Assembly (NCBI RefSeq): GCF_050948215.1
Contig: NW_027488874.1
Span: 124,001 to 188,000 of the forward strand
From: Halictus rubicundus
Taxonomy: Eukaryota > Arthropoda > Insecta > Hymenoptera > Halictidae
Direction of reading: 5' to 3'
Length of the DNA: 64,000 nt
The stretch's first letter is position 1; each line of letters opens with the position of its first letter. Under the pieces are notes generated by a model. That model had not been told where the DNA came from and did no database searches. It saw nothing but the letters and a program-made list of their open reading frames with translations. Of the stretch, positions 14,701 to 27,700 are shown piece by piece. The translations under genes and the position numbers were made by a program.

Positions 14701-17700
14701 CCGCTATCCTATCCTCTATCATATCCTCTATCCTATCCTATCCTCTATCCTATCCTATCCTCTATCCTATCCTATCCTCTATCCTCTCCTATCCTTTATA
14801 CTAACCAATCCTCTATCCTATCCTCTCTCCTATCCTATCCTCTATCCTATCCTATCCTCTATCCTATCCTATCCTCTATCCTCTCCTATCCTCTATCCTA
14901 TCCTATCCTCTATAATATCCTATCCTATCCTCTATCCTAACCTATCCTCTATCTTATCCTATCCTCTATCCTATCCTATCGTCTATCCTATCCTATCCTA
15001 TCCTCTATCCTATCCTATCCTCTATCCTATCCTATCCTCTATCCTATCCTATCCTCTATCCTATCCTATCCTCTATCCTATCCTAACCTCTATCCTATCC
15101 TATCCTCTATCCTATCCTATCCTCTATCCTATCATATCCTATCCTCTATCCTATCCTATCCTCTATCCTATCCTATCCTCTATCCTATCCTATCCTCTAT
15201 CCTATCCTATCCTCTATCCTATCCTATCCTCTATCCTATCCTATCCTCTATCCTATCCTATCCTCAATCCTATCCTATCCTCTATCCTCTCCTATCCTTT
15301 ATACTAACCAATCCTCTATCCTATCCTCTATCCTATCCTATCCTCTATCCTATCCTATCCTCTATCCTATCCTATCCTCTATCCTATCCTATCCTCTATC
15401 CTATCCTATCATCTATCCTATCCTATCCTCTATCCTATCCTATCCTCTATCCTATCCTATCCTCTATCCTATCCTATCCTCTATCCTAACCTATCCTCTA
15501 TCCTATCCTATCCTCTATCCTATCCTATCCTCAACCCTATCCTATCCTCATTACTATCCTATACTCCATTATATCCTATCCGCTATCGTATCATATCCTC
15601 TATCCTATAATATCCTCTATCCTATCCAATCCGCTATCCTATCCTCTATCATATCCTCTATCCTATCCTATCCTCTATCCTATCCTCTATCCTATCCTAT
15701 CCTCTATCCTCTCCTATCATTTATACTAACCAATCCTCTATCCTATCCTCTATCCTAACCTATCCTCTATCTTATCCTATCCTCTATCCTATCCTATCCT
15801 GAACCCTATCCTATCCTCATTCCTATCCTATACTCCATTATATCCTATCCGCTATCCTATCATATCCTCTATCCTATCCTCTATCCTATCCTCTATCCTA
15901 TCCTATCCTCTATCCTATCCTATCCTCTATCCTATCCTAACCTCTATCCTATCCTATCCTCTATCCTATCCTATCCTCTATCCTATCCTATCCTATCCTC
16001 TATCCTATCCTATCCTCTATCCTATCCTATCCTATCCTCTATCCTATCCTATCCTCTATCCTATCCTGTCCTCTATCCTATCCTATCCTCTATCCTATCC
16101 TATCCTCAATCCTATCCTATCCTCTATCCTCTCCTATCCTTTATACTAACCAATCCTCTATCCTATCCTCTATCCTATCCTATCCTCTATCCTGTCCTAT
16201 CCTCTATCCTATCCTATCCTCTATCATATCCTATCCTCTATCCTATCCTATCCTCTATCCTATCCTATCCTCTATCCTATCCTATCCTCTATCCTATCCT
16301 ATCCTCTATCCTATCCTATCCTCCATCCTATCCAATCTTCTATCCTATCCTATCCTCTATCCTATCCTATCCTCTATCCTATCCTATCCTCTATGCTATC
16401 CTATCCTCTATCCTATCCTATCCTCTATCCTATCCTATCTTCTATCCTATCCTATCCTCTATCCTATCCTATCCTCTATCCTATCCTATCCTATCCTCTA
16501 TCCTATCCTATCCTCTATTGTCTGCTCTATCCTATCCTATCCACTATCCTATTCTATCCTCAATGCTATCCTATTCTCTATCCTCACCTATCCTTTATAC
16601 TATCCAATCCTCTATCCTATCCTATCCTCTATCCTATCCTATCCTCCATCGTCTCCTATCCTTTATCCTATCCAATCCCCTATCCTATCCTCGATCCTAT
16701 CCTATTCTCTATCGTCTGCTCTATCCTATCCTATCCACTATCCTATTCTCTCCTCAATGCTATCCTATTCTCTATCCTCACCTATCCTTTATACTATCCA
16801 ATCCTCTATCCTATCCTATCCTCTATCCTATCCTATCCTCCATCGTCTCCTATCCTCTATCCTATCCAATCCCCTATCCTATCCTCTATCCTATCCTATC
16901 CTCAATCCTATCCTATCCTCTATAATATCGTATCCTCTATCATATCCTATCCTCTTGCCTATTATATCATCTACCCTATCGTATCCTCTATCCTATCCAA
17001 TCTCCTACCCTATCCTCTATCCTATCCTATCCTCTATCGTCTGCTCTATCCTATCCTATCCTCTTTCCTATCCTATCCTCTATCCTATCCTATCCTCTAT
17101 CCTAATCTACCCTCTATCCTATCCTATCCTCTATCCTATCCTATCCTCTATCCTAATCTACCCTCTATCCTATCCTATCCTCTATCCTATCCTATCCTCA
17201 ACGCTATCCTATCCTCATTCCTATCCTATACTCCATTATATCCTATCCGCTATCTTATCATATCCTCTATCCTATAATATCCTCTATCCTATCCAATCCT
17301 CTATCCTATCCTCTATCCTATCCTCTATCCTATCCTATCCTCTATCCTATCCTCTATCCTATCCTATCATCTATCCTATCCTATCCTCTATCCTATCCTA
17401 TCCTCTATCCTATCCTATCCTCTATCCTAACCTATCCTCTATCCTATCCTATCCTCTATCCTATCCTATCCTCAACGCTATCCTATCCTCATTACTATCC
17501 TATACTCCATTATATCCTATCCGCTATCGTATCATATCCTCTATCCTATCCTATCCTCTATCCTTTCCTCTCCTCTATCCTATCCTATCCTCTATCCTCT
17601 CCTATCCTTTATACTAACCAATCCTCTATCCTATCCTCTATCCTATCCTATCCTCTATCCTATCCTATCCTCTATCCTATCCTATCCTCTATCCTCTCCT

Positions 17701-18155
17701 ATCCTCTATCCTATCCTATCCTCTATAATATCCTATCCTATCCTCTATCCTAACCTATCCTCTATCTTATCCTATCCTCTATCCTATCCTATCGTCTATC
17801 CTATCCTATCCTATCCTATCCTCTATCCTATCCTATCCTCTATCCTATCCTATCCTCTATCCTATCCTATCCTCTATCCTATCCTATCCTCTATCCTATC
17901 CTATCCTCAATCCTATCCTATCCTCTATCCTCTCCTATCCTTTATACTAACCAATCCTCTATCCTATCCTCTATCCTATCCCATCCTCTATCCTATCCCA
18001 TCCTCTATCCTATTCTATCCTCTATCCTATCCTATCCTCTATCCTATCCTATCCTCTATCCTATCCTATCCTCCATCCTATCCAATCTTCTATCCTATCC
18101 TATCCTCTATCCTATCCTATCCTCTATCCTATCCTATCCTCTATGCTATCCTATC
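11706..18155. repeat. Tandem segmental duplication, copy 1 (about 6.45 kb)
   Basis: The sequence matches 18,156-24,707 at a constant offset of 6,450 bp up to about 17,060 and 6,552 bp after it. The tract at 13,391-14,680 and its partner at 19,841-21,130 give the same 429-residue translation. The left edge lies where 11,706-11,712 diverges from the partner just after 18,150. This copy lacks 102 bp at about 17,061, which is six 17-bp units. Inside it, a module beginning near 13,522 recurs at 16,393 (2,871 bp apart). Confidence 0.88.
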
Positions 18156-21100
18156 CTCTATCCTATCCAATCCTCTATCCTATCCTCTATCCTATCCTCT
18201 ATCCTATCCTATCCTCTATCCTATCCTCTATCCTATCCTATCATCTATCCTATCCTATCCTCTATCCTATCCTATCCTCTATCCTATCCTATCCTCTATC
18301 CTATCCTATCCTCTATCCTAACCTATCCTCTATCCTATCCTATCCTCTATCCTATCCTATCCTCAACGCTATCCTATCCTCATTACTATCCTATACTCCA
18401 TTATATCCTATCCGCTATCGTATCATATCCTCTATCCTATAATATCCTCTATCCTATCCAATCCGCTATCCTATCCTCTATCATATCCTCTATCCTATCC
18501 TATCCTCTATCCTAACCTCTATCCTATCCTATCCTCTATCCTCTCCTATCCTTTATACTAACCAATCCTCTATCCTATCCTCTATCCTAACCTATCCTCT
18601 ATCTTATCCTATCCTCTATCCTATCCTATCCTGAACCCTATCCTATCCTCATTCCTATCCTATACTCCATTATATCCTATCCGCTATCCTATCATATCCT
18701 CTATCCTATCCTCTATCCTATCCTCTATCCTATCCTCTATCCTATCCTATCCTCTATCCTATCCTATCCTCTATCCTATCCTAACCTCTATCCTATCCTA
18801 TCCTCTATCCTATCCTATCCTCTATCCTATCATATCCTATCCTCTATCCTATCCTATCCTCTATCCTATCCTATCCTCTATCCTATCCTATCCTCTATCC
18901 TATCCTATCCTATCCTATCCTCTATCCTATCCTATCCTCTATCCTATCCTATCCTCAATCCTATCCTATCCTCTATCCTCTCCTATCCTTTATACTAACC
19001 AATCCTCTATCCTATCCTCTATCCTATCCTATCCTCTATCCTATCCTATCCTCTATCCTATCCTATCCTCTATCCTATCCTATCCTCTATCCTATCCTAT
19101 CATCTATCCTATCCTATCCTCTATCCTATCCTATCCTCTATCCTATCCTATCCTCTATCCTATCCTATCCTCTATCCTAACCTATCCTCTATCCTATCCT
19201 ATCCTCTATCCTATCCTATCCTCAACGCTATCCTATCCTCATTACTATCCTATACTCCATTATATCCTATCCGCTATCGTATCATATCCTCTATCCTATA
19301 ATATCCTCTATCCTATCCAATCCGCTATCCTATCCTCTATCATATCCTCTATCCTATCCTATCCTCTATCCTATCCTCTATCCTATCCTATCCTCTATCC
19401 TCTCCTATCCTTTATACTAACCAATCCTCTATCCTATCCTCTATCCTAACCTATCCTCTATCTTATCCTATCCTCTATCCTATCCTATCCTGAACCCTAT
19501 CCTATCCTCATTCCTATCCTATACTCCATTATATCCTATCCGCTATCCTATCATATCCTCTATCCTATCCTCTATCCTATCCTCTATCCTATCCTGTATC
19601 CTATCCTATCCTCTATCCTATCCTATCCTCTATCCTATCCTAACCTCTATCCTATCCTATCCTCTATCCTATCCTATCCTCTATCCTATCCTATCCTATC
19701 CTCTATCCTATCCTATCCTCTATCCTATCCTATCCTCTATCCTATCCTGTCCTCTATCCTATCCTATCCTCTATCCTATCCTATCCTCAATCCTATCCTA
19801 TCCTCTATCCTCTCCTATCCTTTATACTAACCAATCCTCTATGCTATCCTCTATCCTATCCTATCCTCTATCCTATCCTATCCTCTATCATATCCTATCC
19901 TCTATCCTATCCTATCCTCTATCCTATCCTATCCTCTATCCTATCCTATCCTCTATCCTATCCTATCCTCTATGCTATCCTATCCTCTATCCTATCCTAT
20001 CCTCTATCCTATCCTATCTTCTATCCTATCCTATCCTCTATCCTATCCTATCCTCTATCCTATCCTATCCTATCCTCTATCCTATCCTATCCTCTATTGT
20101 CTGCTCTATCCTATCCTATCCACTATCCTATTCTATCCTCAATGCTATCCTATTCTCTATCCTCACCTATCCTTTATACTATCCAATCCTCTATCCTATC
20201 CTATCCTCTATCCTATCCTATCCTCCATCGTCTCCTATCCTTTATCCTATCCAATCCCCTATCCTATCCTCGATCCTATCCTATTCTCTATCGTCTGCTC
20301 TATCCTATCCTATCCACTATCCTATTCTCTCCTCAATGCTATCCTATTCTCTATCCTCACCTATCCTTTATACTATCCAATCCTCTATCCTATCCTATCC
20401 TCTATCCTATCCTATCCTCCATCGTCTCCTATCCTCTATCCTATCCAATCCCCTATCCTATCCTCTATCCTATCCTATCCTCAATCCTATCCTATCCTCT
20501 ATAATATCGTATCCTCTATCATATCCTATCCTCTTGCCTATTATATCATCTACCCTATCGTATCCTCTATCCTATCCAATCTCCTACCCTATCCTCTATC
20601 CTATCCTATCCTCTATCGTCTGCTCTATCCTATCCTATCCACTATCCTATCCTATCCTCAATGCTATCCTATTCTCTATCCTCACCTATCCTTTATACTA
20701 TCCAATCCTCTATCCTAACCTATCCTCTATCCTATCCTATCCTCTTTCCTATCCTATCCTCTATCCTATCCTATCCTCTATCCTAATCTACCCTCTATCC
20801 TATCCTATCCTCTATCCTATCCTATCCTCTATCCTAATCTACCCTCTATCCTATAATATCCTCTATCCTATCCAATCCTCTATCCTATCCTCTATCCTAT
20901 CCTCTATCCTATCCTATCCTCTATCCTATCCTCTATCCTATCCTATCATCTATCCTATCCTATCCTCTATCCTATCCTATCCTCTATCCTATCCTATCCT
21001 CTATCCTAACCTATCCTCTATCCTATCCTATCCTCTATCCTATCCTATCCTCAACGCTATCCTATCCTCATTACTATCCTATACTCCATTATATCCTATC

Positions 21101-24100
21101 CGCTATCGTATCATATCCTCTATCCTATAATATCCTCTATCCTATTCAATCCGCTATCCTATCCTCTATCATATCCTCTATCCTATCCTATCCTCTATCC
21201 TATCCTATCCTCTATCCTATCCTATCCTCTATCCTCTCCTATCCTTTATACTAACCAATCCTCTATCCTATCCTCTCTCCTATCCTATCCTCTATCCTAT
21301 CCTATCCTCTATCCTATCCTATCCTCTATCCTCTCCTATCCTCTATCCTATCCTATCCTCTATAATATCCTATCCTATCCTCTATCCTAACCTATCCTCT
21401 ATCTTATCCTATCCTCTATCCTATCCTATCGTCTATCCTATCCTATCCTATCCTCTATCCTATCCTATCCTCTATCCTATCCTATCCTCTATCCTATCCT
21501 ATCCTCTATCCTATCCTATCCTCTATCCTATCCTAACCTCTATCCTATCCTATCCTCTATCCTATCCTATCCTCTATCCTATCATATCCTATCCTCTATC
21601 CTATCCTATCCTCTATCCTATCCTATCCTCTATCCTATCCTATCCTCTATCCTATCCTATCCTCTATCCTATCCTATCCTCTATCCTATCCTATCCTCTA
21701 TCCTATCCTATCCTCAATCCTATCCTATCCTCTATCCTCTCCTATCCTTTATACTAACCAATCCTCTATCCTATCCTCTATCCTATCCTATCCTCTATCC
21801 TATCCTATCCTCTATCCTATCCTATCCTCTATCCTATCCTATCCTCTATCCTATCCTATCATCTATCCTATCCTATCCTCTATCCTATCCTATCCTCTAT
21901 CCTATCCTATCCTCTATCCTATCCTATCCTCTATCCTAACCTATCCTCTATCCTATCCTATCCTCTATCCTATCCTATCCTCAACCCTATCCTATCCTCA
22001 TTACTATCCTATACTCCATTATATCCTATCCGCTATCGTATCATATCCTCTATCCTATAATATCCTCTATCCTATCCAATCCGCTATCCTATCCTCTATC
22101 ATATCCTCTATCCTATCCTATCCTCTATCCTATCCTCTATCCTATCCTATCCTCTATCCTCTCCTATCATTTATACTAACCAATCCTCTATCCTATCCTC
22201 TATCCTAACCTATCCTCTATCTTATCCTATCCTCTATCCTATCCTATCCTGAACCCTATCCTATCCTCATTCCTATCCTATACTCCATTATATCCTATCC
22301 GCTATCCTATCATATCCTCTATCCTATCCTCTATCCTATCCTCTATCCTATCCTATCCTCTATCCTATCCTATCCTCTATCCTATCCTAACCTCTATCCT
22401 ATCCTATCCTCTATCCTATCCTATCCTCTATCCTATCCTATCCTATCCTCTATCCTATCCTATCCTCTATCCTATCCTATCCTATCCTCTATCCTATCCT
22501 ATCCTCTATCCTATCCTGTCCTCTATCCTATCCTATCCTCTATCCTATCCTATCCTCAATCCTATCCTATCCTCTATCCTCTCCTATCCTTTATACTAAC
22601 CAATCCTCTATCCTATCCTCTATCCTATCCTATCCTCTATCCTGTCCTATCCTCTATCCTATCCTATCCTCTATCATATCCTATCCTCTATCCTATCCTA
22701 TCCTCTATCCTATCCTATCCTCTATCCTATCCTATCCTCTATCCTATCCTATCCTCTATCCTATCCTATCCTCCATCCTATCCAATCTTCTATCCTATCC
22801 TATCCTCTATCCTATCCTATCCTCTATCCTATCCTATCCTCTATGCTATCCTATCCTCTATCCTATCCTATCCTCTATCCTATCCTATCTTCTATCCTAT
22901 CCTATCCTCTATCCTATCCTATCCTCTATCCTATCCTATCCTATCCTCTATCCTATCCTATCCTCTATTGTCTGCTCTATCCTATCCTATCCACTATCCT
23001 ATTCTATCCTCAATGCTATCCTATTCTCTATCCTCACCTATCCTTTATACTATCCAATCCTCTATCCTATCCTATCCTCTATCCTATCCTATCCTCCATC
23101 GTCTCCTATCCTTTATCCTATCCAATCCCCTATCCTATCCTCGATCCTATCCTATTCTCTATCGTCTGCTCTATCCTATCCTATCCACTATCCTATTCTC
23201 TCCTCAATGCTATCCTATTCTCTATCCTCACCTATCCTTTATACTATCCAATCCTCTATCCTATCCTATCCTCTATCCTATCCTATCCTCCATCGTCTCC
23301 TATCCTCTATCCTATCCAATCCCCTATCCTATCCTCTATCCTATCCTATCCTCAATCCTATCCTATCCTCTATAATATCGTATCCTCTATCATATCCTAT
23401 CCTCTTGCCTATTATATCATCTACCCTATCGTATCCTCTATCCTATCCAATCTCCTACCCTATCCTCTATCCTATCCTATCCTCTATCGTCTGCTCTATC
23501 CTATCCTATCCACTATCCTATCCTATCCTCAATGCTATCCTATTCTCTATCCTCACCTATCCTTTATACTATCCAATCCTCTATCCTAACCTATCCTCTA
23601 TCCTATCCTATCCTCTTTCCTATCCTATCCTCTATCCTATCCTATCCTCTATCCTAATCTACCCTCTATCCTATCCTATCCTCTATCCTATCCTATCCTC
23701 TATCCTAATCTACCCTCTATCCTATCCTATCCTCTATCCTATCCTATCCTCAACGCTATCCTATCCTCATTCCTATCCTATACTCCATTATATCCTATCC
23801 GCTATCTTATCATATCCTCTATCCTATAATATCCTCTATCCTATCCAATCCTCTATCCTATCCTCTATCCTATCCTCTATCCTATCCTATCCTCTATCCT
23901 ATCCTCTATCCTATCCTATCATCTATCCTATCCTATCCTCTATCCTATCCTATCCTCTATCCTATCCTATCCTCTATCCTAACCTATCCTCTATCCTATC
24001 CTATCCTCTATCCTATCCTATCCTCAACGCTATCCTATCCTCATTACTATCCTATACTCCATTATATCCTATCCGCTATCGTATCATATCCTCTATCCTA

Positions 24101-24707
24101 TCCTATCCTCTATCCTTTCCTATCCTCTATCCTATCCTATCCTCTATCCTCTCCTATCCTTTATACTAACCAATCCTCTATCCTATCCTCTATCCTATCC
24201 TATCCTCTATCCTATCCTATCCTCTATCCTATCCTATCCTCTATCCTCTCCTATCCTCTATCCTATCCTATCCTCTATAATATCCTATCCTATCCTCTAT
24301 CCTAACCTATCCTCTATCTTATCCTATCCTCTATCCTATCCTATCGTCTATCCTATCCTATCCTATCCTATCCTCTATCCTATCCTATCCTCTATCCTAT
24401 CCTATCCTCTATCCTATCCTATCCTCTATCCTATCCTATCCTCTATCCTATCCTATCCTCAATCCTATCCTATCCTCTATCCTCTCCTATCCTTTATACT
24501 AACCAATCCTCTATCCTATCCTCTATCCTATCCCATCCTCTATCCTATCCCATCCTCTATCCTATTCTATCCTCTATCCTATCCTATCCTCTATCCTATC
24601 CTATCCTCTATCCTATCCTATCCTCCATCCTATCCAATCTTCTATCCTATCCTATCCTCTATCCTATCCTATCCTCTATCCTATCCTATCCTCTATGCTA
24701 TCCTATC
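18156..24707. repeat. Tandem segmental duplication, copy 2 (about 6.55 kb)
   Basis: Head-to-tail partner of 11,706-18,155. It keeps the 102-bp stretch at 23,511-23,612 that copy 1 lacks. One single-base difference near the left edge is the A at about 18,515 (AACCTC against TCCTC context in copy 1). The internal module recurs at 19,972 and 22,843, and once more at 24,695 across the right edge. Nearly all positions that I compared by eye are identical, so the duplication is recent relative to divergence between ordinary neighbouring units. Confidence 0.88.
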
Positions 24708-27700
24708 CTCTATCCTATCCTATCCTCTATCCTATCCTATCTTCTATCCTATCCTATCCTCTATCCTATCCTATCCTCTATCCTATCCTATCCTATCCTC
24801 TATCCTATCCTATCCTCTATTGTCTGCTCTATCCTATCCTATCCACTATCCTATTCTATCCTCAATGCTATCCTATTCTCTATCCTCACCTATCCTTTAT
24901 ACTATCCAATCCTCTATCCTATCCTATCCTCTATCCTATCATATCCTCCATCGTCTCCTATCCTCTATCCTATCCAATCCCCTATCCTATCCTCGATCCT
25001 ATCCTATTCTCTATCGTCTGCTCTATCCTATCCTATCCACTATCCTATCGTCTCCTCAATGCTATCCTATTCTCTATCCTCACCTATCCTTTATACTATC
25101 CAATCCTCTATCCTATCCTATCCTCTATCCTATCCTATCCTCCATCGTCTCCTATCCTCTATCCTATCCAATCCCCTATCCTATCCTCTATCCTATCCTA
25201 TCCTCAATCCTATCCTATCCTCTATAATATCGTATCCTCTATCATATCCTATCCTCTTGCCTATGGTATCATCTACCCTATCGTATCCTCTATCCTATCC
25301 AATCTCCTACCCTATCCTCTATCCTATCCTATCCTCTATCGTCTGCTCTATCCTATCCTATCCACTATCCTATCCTATCCTCAATGCTATCCTATTCTCT
25401 ATCCTCACCTATCCTTTATACTATCCAATCCTCTATCCTAACCTATCCTCTATCCTATCCTATCCTGTTTCCTATCCTATCCTCTATCCTATCCTATCCT
25501 CTATCCTAACCTACCCTCTATCCTATCCTATCCTCTATCCTATCCGATCCTCAACGCTATCCTATCCTCATTCCTATCCTATACTCCATTATATCCTATC
25601 CGCTATCTTATCATATCCTCTATCCTATAATATCCTCTATCCTATCCAATCCTCTATCCTATCCTCTATCCTATCCTCTATCCTATCCTATCCTCTATCC
25701 TATCCTCTATCCTATCCTATCATCTATCCTATCCTATCCTCTATCCTATCCTATCCTCTATCCTATCCTATCCTCTAGCCTAACCTATCCTCTATCCTAT
25801 CCTATCCTCTATCCTATCCTATCCTCAACGCTCTCCTATCCTCATTACTATCCTATACTCCATTATATCCTATCCGCTATCGTATCATATCCTCTATCCT
25901 ATAATATCCTCTATCCTATCCAATCCGCTATCCTATCCTCTATCATATCCTCTATCCTATCCTATCCTCTATCCTCTCCTATCCTTTATACTAACCAATC
26001 CTCTATCCTATCCTATCCTCTATCCTATCCTATCCTCTATCCTCTCCTATCCTCTATCCTATCCTATCCTCTATCCTATCCTATCCTATCCTCTATCCTA
26101 ACCTATCCTCTATGTTATCCTATCCTCTATCCTATCCTATCCTGAACCCTATCCTATCCTCATTCCTATCCTATACTCCATTATATCCTATCCGCTATCC
26201 TATCATATCCTCTATCCTATCCTCTATCCTATCCTCTATCCTATCCTCTATCCTATCCTCTATCCTATCCTCTATCCTATCCTATCCTCTGTCCTATCCT
26301 ATCCTCTATCCTATCCTATCCTCTATCCTATCCTATCCTCTATCCTATCCTATCCTCTATCCTATCCTATCCTCTATCCTCTCCTATCCTTTATACTAAC
26401 CAATCCTCTATCCTATCCTCTATCCTATCCTATCCTCTATCCTATCCTATCCTCTATCCTATCCTATCCTCTATCCTATCCTATCCTCTATCCTATCCTA
26501 TCCTCTATCCTATCCTATCCTCTATCCTATCCTATCCTCTATCCTATCCTATCCTCTATCCTATCCTATCCTCTATCCTATCCTAACCTCTATCCTATCC
26601 TATCCTCTATCCTATCCTATCCTCCATCCTATCCAATCTTCTATCCTATCCTATCCTCTATGCTATCCTATCCTCTATCCTATCCTATCCTCTATGCTAT
26701 CCTATCCTCTATCCTATCCTATCCTCTATCCTATCCTATCTTCTATCCTATCATATCCTCTATCCTATCCTATCCTCTATCCTATCCTATCCTCTATCCT
26801 ATCCTATCCTATCCTCTATCCTATAATATCCTCTATTGTCTGCTCTATCCTATCCTATCCACTATCCTATTCTATCCTCAATGCTATCCTATTCTCTATC
26901 CTCACCTATCCTTTATACTATCCAATCCTCTATCCTATCCTATCCTCTATCCTATCCTATCCTCCATCGTCTACTATCCTCTATACTATCCAATCCCCTA
27001 TCCTATCCTCGATCCTATCCTATCTTCTATCGTCTGCTCTATCCTATCCTATCCACTATCCTATCCTCTCCTCAATGCTATCCTATTCTCTATCCTCACC
27101 TATCCTCTATCCTATCCTATCCTCTATCCTATCCTATCCTCTATCCTATCCTATCCTCAATCCTATCCTATCCTCTATCCTATCCAATCCCCTATCCTAT
27201 CCTCTATCCTATCCTATCCTCAATCCTATCCTATCCTCTATCCTCTCCTATCCTTTATACTAACCAATCCTCTATCCTATCCTCTATCCTATCCTATCCT
27301 CTATCCTATCCTATCCTCTATCCTATCCTATCCTCTATCCTATCCTATCCTCTATCCTATCCTATCCTCTATCGTATCCTATCCTCTATCCTATCCTATC
27401 CTCCATCCTATCCAATCTTCTATCCTATCCTATCCTCTATCCTATTCTATCCTCTATCATATCCTATCCTCTATCCTATCCTATCCTCTATCCTATCCTA
27501 TCCTCTATCCTATCCTATCCTCTATCCTATCCTATCCTATCCTCTATCCTATCCTATCCTCTATCCTATCCTATCCTCTATCCTATCCTATCCACTATCC
27601 TATCCTATCCTATCCTCTATCCTATCCTATCCTCTATGCTATCCTATCCTCTATCCTATCCAATCCCCTATCCTATCCTCTATCCTATCCTATCCTCAAT

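Noticed and set aside
11706..24707. Treating the 6.5-kb duplication simply as an assembly artefact
   Set aside because: The copies differ by a 102-bp indel and by at least one substitution, which a plain assembly duplication would not produce, though read support is still needed.
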